The position numbers and the translations under genes were made by a program. Positions 36,484-44,425 of a DNA stretch of 64,000 nt are shown here, in pieces (the stretch's first letter is position 1; each line of letters starts with the position of its first letter). Source of the DNA: Cylindrospermum stagnale PCC 7417 (GTDB lineage: Bacteria; Cyanobacteriota; Cyanobacteriia; Cyanobacteriales; Nostocaceae); contig NC_019757.1 in assembly GCF_000317535.1 (NCBI RefSeq), positions 6,464,501-6,528,500 on the forward strand. The letters are read 5' to 3'. The notes below the pieces were generated by a model. That model worked only from the letters and a program-made list of their open reading frames with translations, was not told the DNA's origin and did not search any database.

Positions 36484-37531
36484 GGTAGGGACGCTGCACA
36501 TCAATTAAGTGCTGTGCAAAATGTTGATCAATAGTCCGCATCCGTTCTTCAAGAGCATTCTTACCTTTTTGCCAAGCTTCCAACAAAGCATTAGCAACAA
36601 TTTGGCAACGGTTCATGCCAAAAGTTTCCTCAGTGGCAAATTTTTGGCTTGGTTCCTCAGCTAAACTCAGTCCTGGGGCTAAAAACTTGGTAAATAAGGG
36701 GATTTCTGGCTGAAAATGAGATTGATGCTCTAGATAAACAACCTGAAGGATTTTGCGGATAGCTGGATAGTCGTGACGTTCAAAGTGGAGAATCCCTGCG
36801 TCGTAGCGTCCATAAGCAGCGGGATTGTAGAGAACCTGAAAGCTGAAAGGAATAGCAGCAGCGTTTAGGAGCAGTGTTAAGCTATCCATGAGTGCGATCG
36901 CACCAGATGAAGTGACATTAAAGTAAATTCGCCCTACTCCCAAATCACCATCTGGATTTCCCAAACGTTCCTGTCCAATATTGCTAACAGCCACGTAACA
37001 GCCATTGTGCAGTCGATTTTTAGGCATCCAAATTGCAATCAACTCACCCACCTTGGCCGATTTTTTTCTAGATTTGAGATAGCACTCTGGCTCAACATAC
37101 AATGTCAAATCGCCTTTAGTTACAGCCATACTACCATCAGGTTCTAGCCGCAATACCTGCCAATTAGGATCATAATAACCTACGCCGTGATTGCCATTGT
37201 GAAGTTGTTCGTAAAAACCACCATCAATCCCCAAGCTGGAGTTATTATCTAAGCTTTGGTGTGGCGAATAATTAGACTGGTCACCATTTACAGCCAAAGT
37301 CGTTTGTAAGGAACCATTGTAATAGATTCCATAAAGAAAATTTCGCAGTAATAGCGTCAGATATTTTTGTTGTAAAGCTGCCGAATTTTGCTGAAATCTG
37401 TCTGCCACTTTAGTTGGCAGGGCAAAAGGTTGATAATTGGGATGATAGATACAAAAGTTTGATTCAATCTGGATATTACTGGCAATATCGGACAAAGAAT
37501 TCAGTAGTTGATTGGTAGGATAATCTAGCAT
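36440..37531 (-). CDS. HopA1-family protein
   Basis: The 363-residue protein resembles the T3SS effector HopA1 family as found in cyanobacteria: HPNYQPFALPTKVADRFQQ, LLRNFLYGIYYNGSLQTTLA, GGFYEQLHNGNHGVGYYDPNW, NGCYVAVSNIGQERL, IYFNVTSSGAIALMDSLTLLL, YNPAAYGRYDAGILHFER and ATEETFGMNRCQIVANALLEAW. In class V lanthipeptide clusters a HopA1-family protein is the lyase partner of an APH-like kinase in dehydrating Ser/Thr. Here the APH-like gene lies 140 bp upstream on the same strand, so the pair is conserved. No precursor or cyclase is certain nearby. Confidence 0.8.
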   Translation of the reverse strand: MLDYPTNQLLNSLSDIASNIQIESNFCIYHPNYQPFALPTKVADRFQQNSAALQQKYLTLLLRNFLYGIYYNGSLQTTLAVNGDQSNYSPHQSLDNNSSLGIDGGFYEQLHNGNHGVGYYDPNWQVLRLEPDGSMAVTKGDLTLYVEPECYLKSRKKSAKVGELIAIWMPKNRLHNGCYVAVSNIGQERLGNPDGDLGVGRIYFNVTSSGAIALMDSLTLLLNAAAIPFSFQVLYNPAAYGRYDAGILHFERHDYPAIRKILQVVYLEHQSHFQPEIPLFTKFLAPGLSLAEEPSQKFATEETFGMNRCQIVANALLEAWQKGKNALEERMRTIDQHFAQHLIDVQRPYLNPSSEDIYNPLIE

Positions 37532-37671
37532 TAATCAATTCACAAATCAATATTCAGAATTAGAAAAGCACTGGCCGATAAAGATCATGGCTGTTTTATA
37601 GACTGTTTGCTAAAATCAATATTTCTAATTTAAACTCACAATTATTTATCAAAAGTTTAAATTTCTGCATA

Positions 37672-38910
37672 TTAACAACCGCGCAGGCGAGTTTTATCGT
37701 AATAAATGCGAAGCAATTTTTGCTCTTTTTCAGGCTGAGACAGTTGGTGCAATTTGACTACAGTTTGGATAATTTCTGACTCGGATATTCCAAAAATAGT
37801 CAATAAGGCTTGCTCAGGCATAGTCAGTAGACTTTTGGCAACTTTGAGCATACAAATCTCGCAATTATCAAAATATTTACGGCTCTTAATTCTGTCTTGA
37901 ATTTGATGAATTAGTGCCAACCCTGCAAACTGGACAACGCGCAAAATAAAATCTTGGCGATACTCTAAAATCATGGGGAAAGCATCAAGATAAGCCTGAA
38001 TCAAAGCCACTATTGAAGGTTGAATAACCTCTAGCGGAGTCACCGCCAGACACAGAGATTCTTCTAACTCGATGGTGGGGTCTACAATCAAACTCGAAAG
38101 CCAAATTCTTAAATAGCTTGCCAGTAGAGTTCCCAAATCAAAAGCTGGATCTCCCCAACCACAAGCTTCCCAATTAATCAGTCGCACCAAGCAATTATCT
38201 AGCTGCTCCCACCGGGAATGAACCAAAATATTATTCAACTTCAAGTCGTTGTGAGTTAAGCAGCAAGGTTTCCATTCATAGGACAAGTCTGCAATTGCTG
38301 ATTCCAAATCCTCACAGCGTTGATAGAAAGCATAGAATTCCAGTGCATCGGTGGGAACCATGCCATAAATTTCTGGACTAATTGAGCCTATCCCCTGGGC
38401 CGGGTTGTAAAAGCTATAGCGAAACTGTCCTTGGGGAGCAGTTGCCATGAAATCACGATACTCTCGGACTTGGAAAGTGGCACGATGCAATCCCGCCAAT
38501 GTAGTGCCAATGGCAGCAGCAATCGAATCTGGGAAAGTATCGTTGTTTTGATGAAACCGCCCCAGTTCTAGATATTCAGTCAGGTAACTGCTGACAAGGA
38601 TGGAATTTTCCTCATCAAAATGTAGCACTAATGATGCGATCGCAGAAATATTGCCGAGAACTGGAAACTGCTGCAACAATTGGTGAAACAGCCACTCATT
38701 CAAAAACTCATGAGGAGTTCCATCATTGTTAACATTACGTTCTTGTTTAACCAGCAGTTTACGATTGCCTGCCAAAGTCACCAGTAAATTGATATTTTTA
38801 TTACCGCTTTCTGGCAACTCAGATTCGTATGATGCGCCATCTTCTGAGCTACACAGACCCACATCTTGCAGATACTGGATAACATTGTGAGAAGACAGTG
38901 ATAATAACAT
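37672..38910 (-). CDS. Aminoglycoside-phosphotransferase-like kinase (HopA1 partner)
   Basis: The 412-residue protein has the APH/choline-kinase fold. There is an ATP-binding N-lobe (RKLLVKQERN near 50-59), the Brenner motif LTHNDLKLNNILV (His220, Asp222, Asn227), and the downstream motif LINWEACGWGDPAFDLG. In that motif the metal-binding Asp of the usual IDWE is Asn246, an unusual substitution that may weaken or change activity. It precedes the HopA1-family gene by 140 bp on the same strand. The pair resembles the split Ser/Thr dehydratase of class V lanthipeptides. A general small-molecule kinase role is the alternative. Confidence 0.82.
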   Translation of the reverse strand: MLLSLSSHNVIQYLQDVGLCSSEDGASYESELPESGNKNINLLVTLAGNRKLLVKQERNVNNDGTPHEFLNEWLFHQLLQQFPVLGNISAIASLVLHFDEENSILVSSYLTEYLELGRFHQNNDTFPDSIAAAIGTTLAGLHRATFQVREYRDFMATAPQGQFRYSFYNPAQGIGSISPEIYGMVPTDALEFYAFYQRCEDLESAIADLSYEWKPCCLTHNDLKLNNILVHSRWEQLDNCLVRLINWEACGWGDPAFDLGTLLASYLRIWLSSLIVDPTIELEESLCLAVTPLEVIQPSIVALIQAYLDAFPMILEYRQDFILRVVQFAGLALIHQIQDRIKSRKYFDNCEICMLKVAKSLLTMPEQALLTIFGISESEIIQTVVKLHQLSQPEKEQKLLRIYYDKTRLRGC

Positions 38911-39049
38911 GTATTATTTCCTAGTTCCTTAAATTGCTGAGAGAATCACCTATCTCAGGATTAACTTAGCCTTAGCAGTTTTCGGTAGATACCAACAAAA
39001 GTGCGAATATCAATAATGATTGGTACTATCTACTAATATCTCATTTCCA

Positions 39050-39193
39050 CTAGAAAAACCTGCCAAAATGGCAAGATAGCTTTGAATATTCTTTTAATAT
39101 TTGTTGAAGACAAAATAAAGTCTTTACACCCTTGAGAATAGTAACTCTGGTATAAGTCCCGTCCTGTAATTCATCTTGTTGATGCATTTCCAT
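39050..39193 (-). CDS. Possible 47 aa ORF upstream of the kinase gene
   Basis: From an ATG at 39193 the frame reads MEMHQQDELQDGTYTRVTIL, KGVKTLFCLQQILKEYSKLS, CHFGRFF. It lies 139 bp upstream of the kinase on the same strand, with two cysteines and several Ser/Thr in its second half, where a RiPP precursor would be expected. The ribosome site is weak and no leader motif is recognisable. It is a candidate only. Confidence 0.2.
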   Translation of the reverse strand: MEMHQQDELQDGTYTRVTILKGVKTLFCLQQILKEYSKLSCHFGRFF

Positions 39194-39612
39194 CTTCAGT
39201 TTTATCGAGAATCAACATTACTAGCAACGTTGTTTACTCTCTCCGCGGTCATTGATTAATTTAGGACGTTTGCTTCTCCTGATATAATTGGAGAAAATAT
39301 AGTACCCAGAAAAATTATGTCATCCTGATACCAGATCCGAACCAAAGAGATACTTTGCTCAACTAAGCATGACATTCAACATTTATATCTTTATTTATCA
39401 TCACAAAGCCAATAAAACCGGATATTTTAGGCGGGTAGTGCCGAATTTTTCGGCTAGTCGTCGGATTCTGATTATTGATGCCTAAAACCCTCAGTATCAA
39501 CACACTGTTGTCATCACCACCTTTAAACCTTCTTCCCCAAGGTAATATAAATGTACTATTTTAATTACCTAAAGCAGAGAGAGTTATGCTTTTTCAAAAA
39601 AATAGGAGGAGA
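39194..39612. other. Intergenic region upstream of the kinase/HopA1 pair
   Basis: No gene is convincingly supported. Plus-strand frames of 25 and 38 codons (from 39182 and 39369) show no protein character. A hairpin-like CCGAATTTTTCGG lies near 39441-39453. The region should contain the promoter of the minus-strand pair. Confidence 0.45.
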
Positions 39613-39932
39613 CTACCTTGAGACTACAATTTGATTTACCATCGCTGCCAGTGCCAGCATAACCAAAACAATCATCAATCCCCCAGGCATAAATTTGCGT
39701 GTTTTAGCCAGCCTAAGCGTAAAGAAAACTACTAAAACAGCAGTAACAAAACCTGCTAAGATCAAAGCCCAGGTTTGTCCTTGGAATTGCAAGTAAGCAG
39801 CAAAAATTAGTAATAAACCGCTAATACTACCACTCAGTAACGAAACTTTGCTAGTAGCCTTTATGTAGCCAATGATGCCGCTAATCAGAACAATATGCCG
39901 TAGCCAAGGGTGGCAATTATACCTAAATTCAT
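39613..39932 (-). pseudogene. TMEM14-family membrane protein with an N-terminal frameshift
   Basis: The natural start is the ATG at 39932: MNLGIIATLGYGILF, then TGA at 39885-39887. If one C is restored in TTCTGATT (TTC CTG ATT), the protein continues GILFLISGIIGYIKATSKVS, LLSGSISGLLLIFAAYLQ and LAKTRKFMPGGLMIVLVMLA, a complete TMEM14 (UPF0136) protein of four membrane helices. The longer open frame from 39981 supplies an unrelated N-terminus (FNNEFRYNCHPWLRHIV) translated from the wrong frame. So this is either a one-base-deletion pseudogene or a base-call error. TMEM14 proteins are small membrane proteins, some proposed as transporters. Confidence 0.75.
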
Positions 39933-40017
39933 TGTTAAAACCTATGTAGATTTTGTTTTTACTGCCAGTGTCGGCAGACAATTTACCATAGCTGAGTAGC
40001 TCTCATCACCCAGTTGA

Positions 40018-41376
40018 TTGATGGATAATCAAGCGATGCATACAGGAAGTACTTCGTCTTACACAAAGGTTCAATTCCTCCAGCGCCAAGCAGCGTCACT
40101 CTTACTGTACCAATCTGTCCTCGAAAGCGAAGTAGGAAGTACATTCCTTGACCTATTACAAGCTATACGTTACACTAACGCCGATGCAAGGGGTTGCCTC
40201 CAAGCCTACGGCAGTTATTTTCAAGCTTTGGCTGCGAGAAATCAAAACTGGGAGGAATATTTAATTACTCAAATACTGATTTCTGACAATCCCTTTAGCC
40301 GGCTTGCTCAACAGCGAGAATTTACCAATTTGCCCCCAGCTTTAGTAGCAGCAGCACAGCATGATTTACAAGTATTGCAGAGTCTCTATGAATGTAGCAG
40401 TGCTTCTTTGAGCGAGTGGGTACAAGACGTAGCCTATCTACCCATTTCACCCGTAGTCTGGTATCAGGAACCAGAAGCGGTAGGAGTAGAGAAGGGATTA
40501 GTTGCATCTCTACAACAGTTGGAAAACTGGGCTGATGCTGTAGAAGATTTAGCAGCTTATTACCGCCAGTTTGGCACAGGTATATTTGCAGAATATTGCG
40601 CTTTACGCTGGCAATCTGGACATTTTATTGGTATTAAGTATCCCGATCCAGTCAAGCTAAATGTACTCGTAGGTTATGAATCTCAACAAGATGCTTTGTT
40701 AAAGAATACAGCATTTTTATTATCAGGGGAAGCAGCACTACATGTATTACTTTACGGTAGTCGCGGTTCTGGTAAGTCTTCTTTAGTCAAAGCTTTGTTA
40801 AATGAGTATAGCGATCAAAACCTACGCTTGATAGAAGTGGCAAAATCAGAATTGCAAGACTTACCAAAAATTGTCGAGCAGTTGCGGGGAGTACCCCAGA
40901 AATTTATCATTTTTGTCGATGACCTTTCCTTTGAAGCAGATGATGATGCTTTTAAATCACTCAAAGTAGTTTTAGAAGGTAATTTAACCGCACGACCGCA
41001 AAATGTAGTCATCTATGCCACTTCTAATCGCCGACATTTGATTCGGGAGTTTTTTGCCGATCGCCCTGCTCCCCAGAATAACGATGAAATCCATGCTTGG
41101 GATACAATGCAACAAAAGCTTTCTTTTAGCGATCGATTTGGTCTGACCTTAACATTTGAACCAGCAGATCAGAAAACTTATTTAAAAATTGTCCAGCATC
41201 TAGCAGCACAAGCAGACATTAATCTTACCCAAGAAGATTTAGAATATCAAGCTTTACAGTGGGCAACTCGCCATAATGGTCGTTCTGGTAGAACAGCACG
41301 GCAGTTTATTGATTACTTGAAAGCCGACTTAGTCCTGTTTGGTGCCAATAACAATATATCTGAAACCTCATCATGA
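40018..41376 (+). CDS. DUF815-family AAA+ ATPase
   Basis: The 452-residue protein has an all-helical N-terminal region of about 220 residues and a C-terminal AAA+ domain. Walker A is YGSRGSGKSSLVKALL near residues 242-257, Walker B is FIIFVDDLSFE, and sensor 1 is NVVIYATSNRRHLIREFF. This is the DUF815 pattern, predicted ATPases with no proven function. ATG at 40018. The TerB-C gene follows 98 bp later on the same strand. DUF815 genes are often stand-alone, so whether it belongs to the cassette after it is open. Confidence 0.9.
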   Translation: MMDNQAMHTGSTSSYTKVQFLQRQAASLLLYQSVLESEVGSTFLDLLQAIRYTNADARGCLQAYGSYFQALAARNQNWEEYLITQILISDNPFSRLAQQREFTNLPPALVAAAQHDLQVLQSLYECSSASLSEWVQDVAYLPISPVVWYQEPEAVGVEKGLVASLQQLENWADAVEDLAAYYRQFGTGIFAEYCALRWQSGHFIGIKYPDPVKLNVLVGYESQQDALLKNTAFLLSGEAALHVLLYGSRGSGKSSLVKALLNEYSDQNLRLIEVAKSELQDLPKIVEQLRGVPQKFIIFVDDLSFEADDDAFKSLKVVLEGNLTARPQNVVIYATSNRRHLIREFFADRPAPQNNDEIHAWDTMQQKLSFSDRFGLTLTFEPADQKTYLKIVQHLAAQADINLTQEDLEYQALQWATRHNGRSGRTARQFIDYLKADLVLFGANNNISETSS

Positions 41377-41474
41377 AATAAATTTGCTGGTGAATTCAAT
41401 TTTTTATTAAAAATAGACTATGTTATACACACTAACTTAGAATCGTACTTTCAAAAGCAAAAATGTGAGGATTA

Positions 41475-42815
41475 ATGGCCTTAAAGACTACTTATTCTGA
41501 CAACTTTACTACGCTAAAAACCAGTAATATGCAATCAGCAATAGTAAGTAATCGATTGATTCTCGGCATAGCTGCCTTTAGTGTGAGTTTTGGTTTGAGT
41601 CTCGTCCCCAACTGGGATTTTACTAAAGCCTTTCTCACAGGTATAATTACCGTATTAGCTACCTACGCAGCTGCATTATTTGTTGATAAGCGACGCAGAA
41701 ATTATGAAATGCTAGTTTTAGGCTCACTCAGCAAGCGAATTAAAGAGCTTGAGGGATTGAAATCTCGGATTTTTAGAGAAATTAACCAAATAGAACAGCA
41801 TAATAATTTATTATATGCTGAGTCAAAGCAACTGCAAAATCAAATAGCAGAATGTCGTAACCAAAGAGATAGCCTCCATCGCGAGTTAAGCAATTTTTCT
41901 GGACAAAAAAAGCAGTTTGACTCAGAAATTAACAGCCTAAAAACTGAAGTCAATAGCCTGGGAAAAAATAAAGCAGAACTGAGTAATTCTGTTTCTATCC
42001 TCACATCTGAAAAACGCCGATTAGAATTAAATTGTCATACATCTCGCTCGGAAATTACTCAGTTGCAAATGCAAATTGATGAACTCCAGCAGGAGAAACA
42101 AGAAGTCGAAAGCAATTTAACTCTGCTAGGCAGACTCAAACCCCAACTAGAGGAAAAACTTTATGAACTGCGAATTGAAATTCAAGATCTAGAAACCGAG
42201 ACAATTAAGCAAAACCAATTACTCACAGCTACAAAAGCTGAAAAAGAAAGTATAGAAACCACCCTAAATTTAATACATACTCAAATAGCGGGACAACAAG
42301 CTGAACTCAAGCAAATACAAGGGCAAGTTGGATTATTACAAGATGAACGCGACCTCTTACAAAGCCAGGTTTGGGAGTTACTCCAACAAATGGAAACACT
42401 CAATCCAGAAGAGTTACTTGACGCTGCACAGGAAGATAATATTGAGTTGTTTCCTTTCGCTGAATTACTTGAAACCTTAGAACCAATAAATACTCAAGTC
42501 GATACATCTAAAAATTTACCTGAAGAATGGACTAATTTTTTAGAAAACCTACCAGGCTATGAATTACAGATATTAAAAGCTATAGTCGAGCAAGAAAATC
42601 CTAAAGCTACCATTAAACAGATTGCCGAAGCAAATATCACAATGCCGAATCTATTAATTGATGGTATTAATGAACGAGCAAATAATACTATTGGCGAATT
42701 AATAATTGAGACAGGGGCGGAAATTCCAGAAGTTTATCAAGAGCATATAAACAACGTCAAAAAAATGATTGCAATGTATGATGACCTGATGGATAGATAT
42801 GCCACACCAAATTAA
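41475..42815 (+). CDS. Membrane-anchored coiled-coil protein with TerB-C-like domain
   Basis: The 446 residues begin with two membrane helices (about 27-44 and 49-70) and a basic stop (DKRRRN). A very long coiled coil follows (about 85-310, with repeated heptads such as SEITQLQMQIDELQQEKQEVE). The C-terminal 100 residues are globular: LPEEWTNFLENLPGYELQIL, QIAEANITMPNLLIDGINER, and ANNTIGELIIETGAEIPEVY. They match the TerB-C pattern found in tellurite-resistance-related multi-gene systems. The topology suggests a sensor or scaffold at the membrane. A DUF2791 ATPase and a helicase follow on the same strand. Confidence 0.8.
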   Translation: MALKTTYSDNFTTLKTSNMQSAIVSNRLILGIAAFSVSFGLSLVPNWDFTKAFLTGIITVLATYAAALFVDKRRRNYEMLVLGSLSKRIKELEGLKSRIFREINQIEQHNNLLYAESKQLQNQIAECRNQRDSLHRELSNFSGQKKQFDSEINSLKTEVNSLGKNKAELSNSVSILTSEKRRLELNCHTSRSEITQLQMQIDELQQEKQEVESNLTLLGRLKPQLEEKLYELRIEIQDLETETIKQNQLLTATKAEKESIETTLNLIHTQIAGQQAELKQIQGQVGLLQDERDLLQSQVWELLQQMETLNPEELLDAAQEDNIELFPFAELLETLEPINTQVDTSKNLPEEWTNFLENLPGYELQILKAIVEQENPKATIKQIAEANITMPNLLIDGINERANNTIGELIIETGAEIPEVYQEHINNVKKMIAMYDDLMDRYATPN

Positions 42816-42909
42816 ATTATACTGAGCCGCTGTCGGATAATTAGTCAGGGTAGATTCCTTACTTACTGGCTGCCTGGTTCGGCGTTAAAAATTAAGTGAA
42901 GTGAACTAC

Positions 42910-44238
42910 ATGGCAAAACTTAAAATCTCGAAAAAAGTCTCTACTGCTTTAATTAATTCCCTTGGTGCGGGAGTAGTCCCCAGAGTCGGAGTTGAACATA
43001 TAGCCGTAGGTCGTGAAAAAGAACTCCAAAGCTTATTACAAAATCTCAACGATATCGCCGAAGGTGTTGCGGCATTTCGTTTTATAATTGGCAACTACGG
43101 TTCCGGCAAAAGCTTCATGCTGCAAATGATTCGTAACCGTGCTATAGAGCAAGGTTTTGTAGTCACCGATACTGATTTATCCTCTGAGCGCCGTTTAGCA
43201 GGAACCAACAATGAAGGTTTAGCGACCTATAGAGAATTGATGAGTCGCCTCGCCACAAAAACTCGTCCTGATGGCGGTGCTTTAGTTTCAATTTTGGAAG
43301 GATGGATTAATAAAATCCAGCAAGAAGTGGCTAAAGATAGTGGAATGCGCCCCAATGATGAAGGTTTTGATAACCAAGTGGAAACAAAAATTAGGGAAGT
43401 AGTTCAGTATATTGAAGACTTAGTTCATGGATTTGATTTTGGCAGCATTGTTATCGCTTATTGGCGTGGCTACCGCTTGGATGATGATGAATTAAAAAAT
43501 GCGGCTCTGCGTTGGTTACGGGGAGAATTTAATACTAAAACTGAAGCAAAATCAGCTTTGGGTGTACGTGTGATTATTGATGATGATAGTTGGTATGATT
43601 ACATCAAATTATGGGCTAAGTTTGTGGCGGAAATTGGCTATAAAGGACTTTTAGTTTTAGTTGATGAAGCAGTAAATTTATATCAAATATCCACTACAGT
43701 AACTCGTGAGAAAAACTATAACAGACTTCTAACAATGTTCAACGACACCATGCAATGTAAAGCAGAAAATCTTGGCATTTTAATTGGTGGCACAACCAAG
43801 TTTTTAGAAGACCCAAATCGGGGACTTTTTGCCGACCAAGCTTGGCGCAGACGGACAAAAGAAAGCCGTTTTGTTGCCCAGGCTGGTGTCCAAGAATATT
43901 TAGGGCCAGTAATTCGTCTCAACCCATTAACCGAAACGGAAATCCTCACACTTTTGCAGCGCTTAACAGAAATTCATGCGCTCAATTTTGGGTATGAAAA
44001 GACTTTAACAAATCGTGAGTTAAAAGAATTTGTGCAAGAAATTATTAATCGCTTAGGTGCAGAAGCTTTACTGACGCCAGGAGAAATTATCCGAGATTTT
44101 ATTAGTGTGTTAAATGTTCTCTATCAAAACCCAGAAGTTAAGTTTACAGAATTAATTCACGGGTCTAATTTTAAAGCTACTGCTGCGGGTCAAGATGCTA
44201 ATTCAGGTGAAGATGACACAGCAGATTTTTGTCTGTGA
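42910..44238 (+). CDS. BREX-type ATP-binding protein (BrxD-like, DUF2791)
   Basis: The 442-residue P-loop ATPase (from ATG 42910; a GTG at 42901 is an alternative) matches the DUF2791/BrxD pattern. It starts KKVSTALINSLGAGVVPRVGVEHIAVGREKEL, then Walker A FIIGNYGSGKSFML. TDLSSERRL, a long helical insert and Walker-B-like LLVLVDEAVNLYQ follow, then IGGTTKFLEDPNRGLF and PLTETEILTLLQRL. BrxD occurs in type 2 and 6 BREX with BrxHI helicase. Here it sits between a TerB-C coiled-coil gene and a helicase, without PglX, PglZ or BrxC in the window, so it belongs to a related but distinct locus. Confidence 0.87.
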   Translation: MAKLKISKKVSTALINSLGAGVVPRVGVEHIAVGREKELQSLLQNLNDIAEGVAAFRFIIGNYGSGKSFMLQMIRNRAIEQGFVVTDTDLSSERRLAGTNNEGLATYRELMSRLATKTRPDGGALVSILEGWINKIQQEVAKDSGMRPNDEGFDNQVETKIREVVQYIEDLVHGFDFGSIVIAYWRGYRLDDDELKNAALRWLRGEFNTKTEAKSALGVRVIIDDDSWYDYIKLWAKFVAEIGYKGLLVLVDEAVNLYQISTTVTREKNYNRLLTMFNDTMQCKAENLGILIGGTTKFLEDPNRGLFADQAWRRRTKESRFVAQAGVQEYLGPVIRLNPLTETEILTLLQRLTEIHALNFGYEKTLTNRELKEFVQEIINRLGAEALLTPGEIIRDFISVLNVLYQNPEVKFTELIHGSNFKATAAGQDANSGEDDTADFCL

Positions 44239-44425
44239 TTAACAATTTTTTAGTCTAATATTTATTCTTTACTATAACCAGTCTAGTTCAATTTATTTTA
44301 TAACTTTGCTATTTGCTCTTATACCAACCTTGCTTAAGGTAACCATAAGCATGAGTCTCAGTGTTTTTTCTGGGATACTTCTTCGATACTCTGGGCAAAA
44401 CTGTAAGCTAAAATCAAAAATTTGT

